The notes under the pieces: generated by a model | Databases searched by the model: none | Seen by the model: only the letters and a program-made list of their open reading frames with translations | What the model was told of the DNA's origin: nothing | Made by a program: the position numbers and the translations under genes | Origin: Actinomyces sp. HMSC035G02 | GTDB taxonomy: Bacteria > Actinomycetota > Actinomycetes > Actinomycetales > Actinomycetaceae | Assembly (NCBI GenBank): GCA_001838165.1 | Contig: KV835893.1 | Coordinates: forward strand, 3,031-28,300 | Direction: 5' to 3' | DNA length: 25,270 nt | In this document: one piece after another, positions 1 through 6,968 of the stretch | How positions within the stretch are numbered: the first letter of the stretch is position 1 | Layout of the letters: each line of letters opens with the position of its first letter

Positions 1-118
1 CCCCGCAGGCCTCGCGGCGGCCTCCAATCGGGCGTGCGCCTGCGTGCCCTGGCCCTGCCGCCGCCCACGAGCGCCGCAGCCACACCCCTATTGCCCCGCA
101 GGCCCCGCGGCGGCCTCC
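1..118. repeat. GC-rich 25-bp direct repeat, two copies
   Basis: Positions 1-25 and 94-118 are the same 25-mer (beginning CCCCGCAGGCC and ending GGCGGCCTCC) with one mismatch, 93 bp apart. No convincing gene covers this stretch; the short 63-codon frame at 34-225 is arginine/proline-rich and runs into the element at 158, so I treat it as chance. The repeat may be the tail of a repetitive downstream region of a gene lying left of the window. Confidence 0.6.
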
Positions 119-127
119 GGGCGGGGC
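93..127. terminator. GC-rich hairpin, possible terminator of a gene left of the window
   Basis: GCCCCGC at 93-99 pairs with GCGGGGC at 121-127, and AGGCC at 100-104 pairs with GGCCT at 112-116. The structure sits on the second copy of the direct repeat. There is no U-tract after it, so the terminator role is inferred only from shape and position. Confidence 0.35.
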
Positions 128-157
128 TTCCCAGGAACCTGGTGAAGCTCAGCAATT

Positions 158-263
158 TCGCACGTAATTCCCTTGAGGATGTTTCAGAGTTTGAAATCGG
201 ATCGTTGATATTCCGCTGTTTTTGAGCTATCGATGAATCAGGCCCTGGGGGAATTACGTGCGA
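158..263 (+). repeat. Inverted-repeat intergenic element, copy 1 (ACGT arm type)
   Basis: Arms TCGCACGTAATTCCC at 158-172 and GGGAATTACGTGCGA at 249-263 are perfect complements. The core at about 181-222 aligns without gaps to the other copies (TTTCAGAGTTTGAAA dyad, then ATCGTTGATATT). The right edge continues as CGACTTT, the flank used here to define plus orientation. It is followed 33 nt later by copy 2. Confidence 0.85.
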
Positions 264-296
264 CTTTGATAGCGGACGGCATGGTGTCCCGCAGTT

Positions 297-379
297 TCGC
301 ATGCAATTCCCCTTGAGCGTATTGCATGTTCGTATCAGTTCATGCTGCTGAGTCACTCTTGTTCGGGAATTGCATGCGA
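297..379 (+). repeat. Inverted-repeat intergenic element, copy 2 (ATGC arm type, short)
   Basis: Arms TCGCATGCAATTCCC at 297-311 and GGGAATTGCATGCGA at 365-379 are perfect 15-bp complements. The interior is shorter than in other copies and I could not align it to the shared core. The CGACTTT flank on the right gives plus orientation. The arms carry the CATGC variant on both sides, as in the copy at 25038. Confidence 0.8.
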
Positions 380-866
380 CTTTGGGGTGGGAGGGGCACG
401 TCGGGGCGCGTGTATGGAGCGTAGATGGGACCGAAGTCCCGTGTATTCGCAGGCGGGAAGAAGTTTGGGTGGGAACGGGTGACAGGACAAAGGGTTTTCG
501 TTGCGATACTTGACGGTTTTGGGATGACACCGGTCTGAGAATAGGCTCAACGGTTGATTGTCGAGAATGTGTCAAGCGCTGCAAAGTTCCACATTTTGAT
601 TTGTTGCCAGCCGTTAAAAAAGATAAAAATCGGCGAATAGACGTGTTTTCATAGATTGAAACCACTAGGTAAAACGCTGATATCCTGCGGAAATATAGCT
701 TTACTGTTTTTCTGTAATGTAGCCCACTCACAAAGCTGAAGAAAATGGGTTGCATTTTTCGGTAACCGCGTCGTACGCTGAGTGTCATCAAGGTTGTGGA
801 AAAACCTCTCGGGACATCCCCCCGAGTACGACACAGCGAAGCAACAGTCTTCAAGGAGATTGATTA
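380..866 (+). other. AT-rich intergenic region and leader upstream of the fimbrial locus
   Basis: No supportable gene lies here. Roughly 550-790 is clearly richer in A and T than the rest of the window. The right end carries a candidate promoter (750-779) and a leader of about 80 nt with two small hairpins: AGGTT at 791-795 with AACCT at 803-807, and CTCGGG at 808-813 with CCCGAG at 821-826. GTCGTAC at 770-776 can also pair with GTACGAC at 826-832. Confidence 0.5.
750..779 (+). promoter_or_regulatory. Candidate promoter of the first adhesin / fimbrial operon
   Basis: A TACGCT hexamer at 774-779 fits the actinobacterial TANNNT -10 pattern. A weak -35 candidate, TTGCAT, lies at 750-755 with an 18-nt spacer. 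The same TACGCT hexamer precedes the second adhesin gene at 6925-6930. Confidence 0.4.
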
Positions 867-3800
867 ATGGCAACGAGTCGAGCGCGCGCAGGCCACGCGC
901 GGACCAAGCGAGCAGGAGTCGCGTCCCGCGCCCTGGCCGCCCTGGCCGTCGTGGCAACCGCCACCGGTACGCTGGTCGTCTCCCAGGTCGCCGCCCCCCA
1001 GGCCGCCCAGGCCGCCCAGGAGCCCGCCGCCTCCAAGATTGATGTTGGCGAGGTTTCCGCCTGGATTAACGGTGGCTACACGAGCGAAACCGAGGGTGGT
1101 GCGCACCTGAATGACAGCATCAGGTACGGTGTTGTTACCGGAATGTCGCAGAATCGCCTGCGCACGGGTAATCAGCCCGTAGATGCGTGGCTGAGTGGTA
1201 CCACCGCTCAGAGTAAGGATGCGTGGGCGTACATTGCTCGAGGTGTGCCGTGGAAGTGGGATAACCAGACCGGCGACTATGGTGACACTCCTGCCAGCAA
1301 AGCCTGGATGCAGGCTCACTATGACCAGTGGGCTGCCGACCCCAAGAAGATCTGGGTTGATGGTCAGAGCGCCATCGGTTTCAAGCCGAACAAACCTGGT
1401 GAGGTCGAGCCGGGTCAGACCTTCCTTCTTGGCGCGATCCGCCATAATAACCTGCCCATCGGGCAGGCTGATGCGCCGCACAAATTGGGGCAGCCTTACC
1501 TTCAGGCCAACATCAACCTGGAATTTGCTGGACTATTCCCCGCGGGTCAGCAGAGAGAAGCTTTTCCCTTCGTCAACCACGAGACTTTCAACACCCTGGC
1601 CTCGACGATCATCTACCGCAAGGGCGGCGCCTACGTAAAGACGCCTGGCGAAGCCGGAACGGGCACCTGTTCTACCAGTTTCGGTACTACTGGCTGGGAC
1701 GTGAATCAGCTAGTCGGTGGAAGGCGGGTCCGTGACCTGGTCCTCGATGGTACCTACGGTCGTCCCGGTTACACGCCCTCCGGCGCCTTCATCGGTCCCG
1801 CCTATGAGCCGGACCCGGTGAACGCGGCGGATCGCTCGCAGGGTTACGTCAACAAGCCCGAATCTCGCTCCGGACGCATGTACTGTGTCAAGTACGTGGG
1901 CGAGGGCAACGGTGACTACGACCTGTACAGCCAGTACTACAACGGCGGTGCAGAGCAGCCTCACAACCAGCTCGTGAAGGAAGAGGTCACGCCTCGCACC
2001 TGGCCGGGCGCGAAGGGTAACGTCAACGAGAACCCCTACGTCTCCGACACCGTCAAGCTGCAGAAGACCGTCTCGGATCGTACCTTCACGAAGAACGGCC
2101 GCACCTACCGTCTGCAGCTGTGGGGCTTCACCCCCGCGACGAACGCGACCAACTTCCTGACCCCGGAGAACTTCAACTCCATCCCGACGGCGAACTGCCC
2201 GGCGACCCCGCCGGCTGACGCCAAGCGCACCGACTACTTCGTGACGCAGGAGCTCTCGGTCAACTACGCCTGCCTCTACGGCGTCATCACCGAGGAGCGC
2301 TCCGTGCGCATCGCGAAGGCCGTCGAGGACCCCTCGGGTGCCAACCCGGCGATCCCCGCCGCCAACTTCGCGGTGACCACGGGCGACACGTGGGCGGACA
2401 ACACCGACCGTACCCCGGCGACCACCGGCACGGTGACCGTCACGAAGCCCACGGCTTCCTCCGCCCCCGCCAAGGCCTCGTACATCTCCGCAGCCGACCC
2501 GGCCGCGTCGCTGACCCCCACCGCCTTCGGTGAGGACCAGGCGAAGTACGACTCGGTGTTCATCCCCTTCGAGGTCGGCAACTCCGACTTCACCATCACG
2601 GAGAAGGACATCAACACCGGCGGCGAGGACAAGTGGAACCTCAAGGACATCAAGTGCGTCAACGGCATCGGTGAAGACGTCGCCGTGACCAAGACCGAGC
2701 GCGGCGTCAACTTCAAGAACGTCGGCGGCGCCGCCTCCAACGAGGCAGCCCCCATCACCTGTACGTTCGTGAACGAATACCAGGCTCCCAAGCTGCGCGT
2801 CCAGAAGTCCATCGAGGCGAACGGCGGCGCCAACGGTGCCACCAGCTTTAACGTGGACTACAAGATCGTCGCCACCAACGACGGCTCGCTGGCCGCCAAC
2901 ACCGGCAAGCTCACCGACAAGCCCGACTTCGCCAAGGGCCTGGAGATCCAGTCCGCGAAGATCGCCGAAACCCAGGCCGGCCTGGACTCCGCGTCCAACG
3001 CCACCGCCACGAACGGCGTCTACACGCTGACCGACGGCGTCGAGCTGGCTGCCGGGGCCACCAAGGAATACTGGATCCGCTTCGCGGTCGTCCGCAACAC
3101 TGCGGCCGCCGGCTACAACGAGGTTGACCTGGCCTGCTCCGTCAACGGAAACAACGAGTTCGCTCCCGGCAAGGGTCTCTTCAACGAGGTCCTGGCTGAG
3201 AACGGCAAGGACTCCGACGGTTCGTCCAACAACAAGGCCTGTGGCCCGACCGTTCCCCACGACTTCGTGGTGGTGAAGGCTGGCACGCAGAACACGGGCA
3301 AGACCTTCAAGGATGGCTCGAACCAGTACACGGCCCCCAGCGGAGCCAGGCTGTACCCCCTCGCGGGCGCTGAGTTCGCGATCTACAACGCCAACCCGAA
3401 TACCGACGCAAACGCCACCGCGGTCAAGACCCTGACCCAGGCGACCGCGACCGACGGCTACTACTGGTCCGTCAACGACCTGAACATCGACACCACCTAC
3501 TGGCTGGTCGAGACCAAGGCCCCCGCGGGACACTCGCTCCTGCCTCAGCCCATCGAGTTCAAGCTGACGCCCGCCCGAGCCAGCGGCTCCGGCACCACGG
3601 TGCAGCTCGCAGGCGACCTCAGGGACGAGAACAAGTGGGCCAAGAGCGCGGTCCAGGCCTTCTCCTCGGAGCCTGACAGCAGCTCCGTCGACAAGGGCCT
3701 GAAGGTCGGCACCTACAAGGCAACCATCCTCGTCAAGGACACCGAGGTTGGCGAGCTGCCCAAGGCTGGCAGCACCGGAATCTACCCCTACATCGGCGTC

Positions 3801-3872
3801 GCAGCGGCGCTCATGTCCGGGGCGATGGTGATGACCGTGGTCACCACCAAGAGGCGCAAGGCAATCGCCTGA
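867..3872 (+). CDS. LPKAG-anchored fimbrial adhesin (candidate tip pilin)
   Basis: A 1001-residue cell-wall-anchored surface protein. It starts with a basic N-terminus and hydrophobic signal peptide (about residues 1-50, ending in an AQAAQA cleavage region). A large N-terminal adhesin region follows to about residue 480; its IGFKPNKPGE...FLLGAIRHNNLPI stretch resembles choice-of-anchor K domains. A DUF11-like beta domain starts near 642 and a prealbumin-like domain near 799, with an E-box VETKAP (Glu882). The end is a sorting signal: LPKAG at 964-968, a hydrophobic segment, and KRRK. AAGGAG at 853-858 fixes the start. The position matches the FimB/FimQ tip pilins encoded before the shaft pilin in Actinomyces, so tip location is inferred from gene order. 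The sorting motif is atypical (Ala for Thr). Codons in the first quarter are less GC-rich than in the rest. Confidence 0.85.
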   Translation: MATSRARAGHARTKRAGVASRALAALAVVATATGTLVVSQVAAPQAAQAAQEPAASKIDVGEVSAWINGGYTSETEGGAHLNDSIRYGVVTGMSQNRLRTGNQPVDAWLSGTTAQSKDAWAYIARGVPWKWDNQTGDYGDTPASKAWMQAHYDQWAADPKKIWVDGQSAIGFKPNKPGEVEPGQTFLLGAIRHNNLPIGQADAPHKLGQPYLQANINLEFAGLFPAGQQREAFPFVNHETFNTLASTIIYRKGGAYVKTPGEAGTGTCSTSFGTTGWDVNQLVGGRRVRDLVLDGTYGRPGYTPSGAFIGPAYEPDPVNAADRSQGYVNKPESRSGRMYCVKYVGEGNGDYDLYSQYYNGGAEQPHNQLVKEEVTPRTWPGAKGNVNENPYVSDTVKLQKTVSDRTFTKNGRTYRLQLWGFTPATNATNFLTPENFNSIPTANCPATPPADAKRTDYFVTQELSVNYACLYGVITEERSVRIAKAVEDPSGANPAIPAANFAVTTGDTWADNTDRTPATTGTVTVTKPTASSAPAKASYISAADPAASLTPTAFGEDQAKYDSVFIPFEVGNSDFTITEKDINTGGEDKWNLKDIKCVNGIGEDVAVTKTERGVNFKNVGGAASNEAAPITCTFVNEYQAPKLRVQKSIEANGGANGATSFNVDYKIVATNDGSLAANTGKLTDKPDFAKGLEIQSAKIAETQAGLDSASNATATNGVYTLTDGVELAAGATKEYWIRFAVVRNTAAAGYNEVDLACSVNGNNEFAPGKGLFNEVLAENGKDSDGSSNNKACGPTVPHDFVVVKAGTQNTGKTFKDGSNQYTAPSGARLYPLAGAEFAIYNANPNTDANATAVKTLTQATATDGYYWSVNDLNIDTTYWLVETKAPAGHSLLPQPIEFKLTPARASGSGTTVQLAGDLRDENKWAKSAVQAFSSEPDSSSVDKGLKVGTYKATILVKDTEVGELPKAGSTGIYPYIGVAAALMSGAMVMTVVTTKRRKAIA

Positions 3873-3953
3873 GCCACCCATGAGGTCCCGTGACCACGAG
3901 ACCCACCATCAGAAAAAACTCCCGAAATCACACACACAGGAGAAAGAACACCT

Positions 3954-5564
3954 ATGAGCACCACGAAGACCCGCCGCAGCCTGAGCCTGCTCGCAGCCTT
4001 CGCCGTCGCCGCCGGCGCGCTGGCCCTGCCCGCCGCCACCTCGGCGACCCAGGCTGCCCCCGCCTTCGGCCTCGCGGCCACCGTCACGCGCGCCCCCTCG
4101 CTCGTCGACCTCGATGCCACCAAGACCGGCTCCATCACCATCCACAAGTACGTGAAGGACGCCAACAACGGCACCACGGCCGGTAACGGCCTCGAGGACA
4201 CCTCCGATCACGGCACCGCCCTCGACGGCGCGACCTTCACCGTCGAGAAGCTGACCAACGTCGACCTCACCACGCAGGCCGGCTGGGAGAAGCTCGCCGG
4301 CTTCAACGGCGACGTTGCGGCCGCGAAGGCTACCGGCGTTGACGCTGCCGTCGAGAAGACCACCGCCGGTGGCGGTCTGGCTAAGTTTGACAGCCTCCCC
4401 CTCGGCGCCTACGTCGTGACCGAGACCGTGACCCCCGCCGGCTACGTCGGCTCCAAGCCCTTCATCATCACGGTGCCCATGACGCACCCGACCGAGCTGA
4501 ACAAGTGGGTCTACGACGTCCACGCCTACCCGAAGAACTCCAAGGCTGGCATCGAGAAGACGGTCAAGGACGATACCACCCCGGCCATCGGCTCGGAGAT
4601 CTCCTACACCATCAAGTCGGACATCCCCGCCGCTGAGGCCCTCGACTTCTACGACGTCGTCGACCAGTACGACAAGCGCGTTGAGCTTCCCGAGGCCAAC
4701 ATCGCCCTGAAGATCATCAACGGCAAGACCGGCGACGTCACCCTGGCCAAGGGCACCGACTACACGCTGGTCGCCGCTAACGGCACCGACGGCAAGACCA
4801 AGTTCTGGACCGCCGAGTTCACCGCTGACGGCCGCAAGAAGCTGCTCGACAACCGCAAGGACGACAACACCAAGGTCCAGATGGACCTGTCCGGCACCGT
4901 CAAGGACAAGGTGGAGTCCGACGGCCTGTTCAAGAACAAGGCCATCCTGCTCCCCAACGCCCCCTCCAACGGCTGGAAGCCCAACTCGGGCACCGTTCCG
5001 CCGCCGGACTACCCGAACTCCGAGGTCGTCTCCAAGTTCGGCAAGGTGAAGATCACCAAGGTTTCCGCTAAGGATGCCAACGCCAAGCTCGCGGGAGCCG
5101 AGTTCGAGGTTTGGAAGTGCACGCCTCAGTCCACCCCGTCCGCGAACTTCGAGTCCGTCGACGCCTCCCTGGACGAGAAGCTGAGCCCCGCCGGCACCGC
5201 GACCTACACCACCGACGCCAACGGTGAGGTCACCATCGACGGCCTGCGCAACAACGACTGGGAGAACAACGCCGCCGTCACCAACCCCGGCTACTACTGC
5301 CTCGTTGAGACCAAGGCCCCCGAGGGCTTCGAGCTCCAGACCCGCCCGATCGCCTTCCAGGTCCTCACGTCCAACTCCACCGAAGACAACACCTACACCC
5401 TCAACACCACGGTGAAGGATGTCCCGAAGAACGGTGGCTTCAACCTGCCGCTGACCGGTGCTGCCGGTGTCGGCGTCCTGATCGGTGCTGGCGCCCTCCT
5501 CGTGGGCGGCTCCGGTGCGATCGCGCTGGCCAACAAGCGCCGCAAGGAGCAGGCTGACGCCTGA
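3954..5564 (+). CDS. fimA: FimA-like major fimbrial shaft pilin
   Basis: A 536-residue SpaA-type shaft pilin polymerised by the sortase encoded next. A signal peptide covers about residues 1-34. The pilin motif is W185...YPKN (192-195), with Lys194 the predicted isopeptide acceptor. Two E-box-like segments are visible: VTETVTPAGY with Glu157, and VETKAPEGF with Glu452. The C-terminus is LPLTG at 498-502, then a hydrophobic helix and NKRRK. Length, motif spacing and LPLTG match Actinomyces FimA/FimP shaft pilins. AGGAGAAAG at 3938-3946 gives a strong ribosome site. The gap to the adhesin gene is only 81 bp with no clear promoter, so the two are probably co-transcribed. Codon use is very strongly GC3-biased, as expected for an abundant protein. 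Confidence 0.93.
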   Translation: MSTTKTRRSLSLLAAFAVAAGALALPAATSATQAAPAFGLAATVTRAPSLVDLDATKTGSITIHKYVKDANNGTTAGNGLEDTSDHGTALDGATFTVEKLTNVDLTTQAGWEKLAGFNGDVAAAKATGVDAAVEKTTAGGGLAKFDSLPLGAYVVTETVTPAGYVGSKPFIITVPMTHPTELNKWVYDVHAYPKNSKAGIEKTVKDDTTPAIGSEISYTIKSDIPAAEALDFYDVVDQYDKRVELPEANIALKIINGKTGDVTLAKGTDYTLVAANGTDGKTKFWTAEFTADGRKKLLDNRKDDNTKVQMDLSGTVKDKVESDGLFKNKAILLPNAPSNGWKPNSGTVPPPDYPNSEVVSKFGKVKITKVSAKDANAKLAGAEFEVWKCTPQSTPSANFESVDASLDEKLSPAGTATYTTDANGEVTIDGLRNNDWENNAAVTNPGYYCLVETKAPEGFELQTRPIAFQVLTSNSTEDNTYTLNTTVKDVPKNGGFNLPLTGAAGVGVLIGAGALLVGGSGAIALANKRRKEQADA

Positions 5565-5566
5565 GC

Positions 5567-5578
5567 CTAGCTAGCTAG
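5567..5578. other. (CTAG)3 run giving stop codons in all six frames
   Basis: Three tandem CTAG units begin just after the pilin stop codon. TAG occurs at 5568, 5572 and 5576, one per forward frame, and the sequence is palindromic, so the reverse frames are closed too. Confidence 0.6.
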
Positions 5579-5586
5579 CGACACAC

Positions 5587-5620
5587 AGGGGGGTGTGGAC
5601 CCGCGGGTCCACACCCCCCT
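5587..5620. terminator. Perfect 34-bp palindrome between pilin and sortase genes
   Basis: Arms AGGGGGGTGTGGACCC at 5587-5602 and GGGTCCACACCCCCCT at 5605-5620 are exact complements around a central GC. The hairpin sits 22 nt past the pilin stop and 81 nt before the sortase start. There is no U-tract. It could be a partial terminator that lowers sortase relative to pilin, or a 3' stabilising stem. Confidence 0.65.
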
Positions 5621-5650
5621 TGCGTTGCCCGCAACCGCCCCCAGCGGTAC

Positions 5651-5656
5651 TACCCT
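5651..5656 (+). promoter_or_regulatory. Candidate -10 box for the sortase gene
   Basis: TACCCT fits TANNNT and lies 45 nt before the chosen GTG. The same hexamer lies at 10686-10691 and, on the minus strand, at 15242-15247, each time just upstream of a gene. It may allow sortase expression independent of the pilin transcript. No clear -35 was seen. Confidence 0.35.
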
Positions 5657-5701
5657 GTAACCAGACAAACTTCCACGGCCTCGGCAATGAACGGAGAAAG
5701 C

Positions 5702-6835
5702 GTGAGCACCAAAGCGCCCGACAAGAAGAAGACCCCCCTCAAGTGGCGTCTCCTCACCATCGCGCCCCCGATCCTGCTGCTGGCCGGCATCCTGGTCCTC
5801 CTGTACCCCGTCTTCGCGACCCAGTACAACAACGCGCGCCAGGAACGCATCGCCTCCGAATTCAGCGCCGTCGCCGAGCAGGCCGGCCCCGACGCCGTCG
5901 CCGAATCCCTGCGCCGCGCCGACGAGTACAACCTCAAGGCCTCCGAGTCGCCCATCCTCGACCCCTGGCTGGACGCCCAGCGCCCCGGCACCGCGCAGTA
6001 CCAGGACTACCTGAGCCAGCTCAACCTCAACGACGTCATGGCGACCATCAAGATCCCCTCGATCGACGTCAACCTGCCGATCTACCACGGCACCGACACC
6101 GCGACGCTCGACAAGGGCGTCGGCCACCTCTTCGGCACCGCACTGCCCGTCGGCGGCGAGTCCACGCACACGGTCCTCACCGGCCACACCGGCCTGGGCA
6201 ACGCGACCATGTTCGACCAGCTGACCAGCGTCAAGATGGGCGACTACTTCTACATCGAGACCGCCGGGCGCCACCTCAAGTACCAGGTCACCGACATCCG
6301 CGTCGTCCTGCCCCACGAGACCGAGTCCCTCAACAAGGTCGAGGGCAAGGACCTCGCCACCCTCATCACCTGTACGCCCTACGGCGTCAACACGCACCGC
6401 CTCCTTGTGACCGGCGAGCGCGTCCCCATGGACGAGGAGGCCGTCGCCGCCGAAGCCGCGCAGGTCAAGGGCTCCGTCATGAAGCCGTGGATGATCGCGG
6501 TCCTCGCGTCCGTCGTCGTCATCCTCCTCGTCGCCGGCATCCTCTGGCTGCGCTCGCGCAAGCGCAAGGACGAGGAGCCGCAGGCGCTCGAAGGCGCCGC
6601 CGCTGCTCTCATCGCGGCCGAGGCCGGGGACGAGGCCGGGGCTGAGTCCGCCGAGGACGCTGAGGCCGCTGAGCCCGGCGCGGTCGCGTCCGCCTCCGAC
6701 GACGCTTCCCCCGAGGCTTCCGAGGCCGCCACCCCCGACCTGCTGACGGACGCCGAGCAGATCTCCGAGGAAGAGGTCGACGCCGGCCGCACCGCCGCAC
6801 TCAAGAAGATGCTCGAGGAACGCGGCAAGCAGTAA
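5702..6835 (+). CDS. srtC: Class C (pilin-polymerising) sortase
   Basis: A membrane transpeptidase that cleaves the pilin at LPLTG and joins it to the pilin-motif lysine of the next subunit. An N-terminal membrane segment spans about residues 17-38. The class C lid motif DPW is at 87-89. Catalytic residues are His162 (LTGHTG), Cys224 (TLITC) and Arg233 (THRLL). A second membrane helix at about 263-284 is followed by a basic stop-transfer RSRKRK. The GTG at 5702 is preferred because GGAGAAAG at 5693-5700 lies just before it; an ATG at 5687 would place that site inside the gene. This gives 377 residues. An unusual point is an acidic Ala/Glu-rich cytoplasmic tail of about 90 residues, ending in a predicted helix. 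It follows the pilin gene, as srtC2 follows fimA in Actinomyces. Confidence 0.93.
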   Translation: MSTKAPDKKKTPLKWRLLTIAPPILLLAGILVLLYPVFATQYNNARQERIASEFSAVAEQAGPDAVAESLRRADEYNLKASESPILDPWLDAQRPGTAQYQDYLSQLNLNDVMATIKIPSIDVNLPIYHGTDTATLDKGVGHLFGTALPVGGESTHTVLTGHTGLGNATMFDQLTSVKMGDYFYIETAGRHLKYQVTDIRVVLPHETESLNKVEGKDLATLITCTPYGVNTHRLLVTGERVPMDEEAVAAEAAQVKGSVMKPWMIAVLASVVVILLVAGILWLRSRKRKDEEPQALEGAAAALIAAEAGDEAGAESAEDAEAAEPGAVASASDDASPEASEAATPDLLTDAEQISEEEVDAGRTAALKKMLEERGKQ

Positions 6836-6871
6836 GCATCCCCTATATGCGGCCCCCGCGGGGCACGTGAG

Positions 6872-6921
6872 GCGCGGAAACGCGCGGGCGAGCGAGCAAG
6901 CTCACCCGCGCGTTTCCGCGC
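6872..6921. terminator. Strong GC-rich hairpin after the sortase gene
   Basis: A perfect 17-bp stem pairs 6872-6888 (starting GCGCGGAAACG) with 6905-6921. GAGC at 6894-6897 and GCTC at 6900-6903 form an inner stem. It lies 36 nt after the sortase stop and just before the candidate promoter of the next gene, as expected for a transcription terminator without a U-tract. Confidence 0.6.
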
Positions 6922-6924
6922 ATC

Positions 6925-6930
6925 TACGCT
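6925..6930 (+). promoter_or_regulatory. Candidate -10 box for the second adhesin gene
   Basis: TACGCT fits TANNNT, lies 38 nt before the GTG start and directly follows the terminator hairpin. It is identical to the -10 candidate of the first adhesin gene, suggesting shared or parallel control. Confidence 0.4.
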
Positions 6931-6968
6931 AAAGTCAGTGAGTAACTGTCAAACGATCTGGAGGGCTT

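Noticed and set aside
34..225. Short plus-strand open frame at the window start
   Set aside because: It has no ribosome site, an Arg/Pro-rich translation, and it runs through the non-coding repeat element at 158.
1710..3881. Long minus-strand open frame (723 codons) opposite the first adhesin
   Set aside because: It is a shadow of high-GC coding sequence: valine/glycine/arginine-rich, no recognisable domain, and it covers a gene with a signal peptide, sorting motif and ribosome site.
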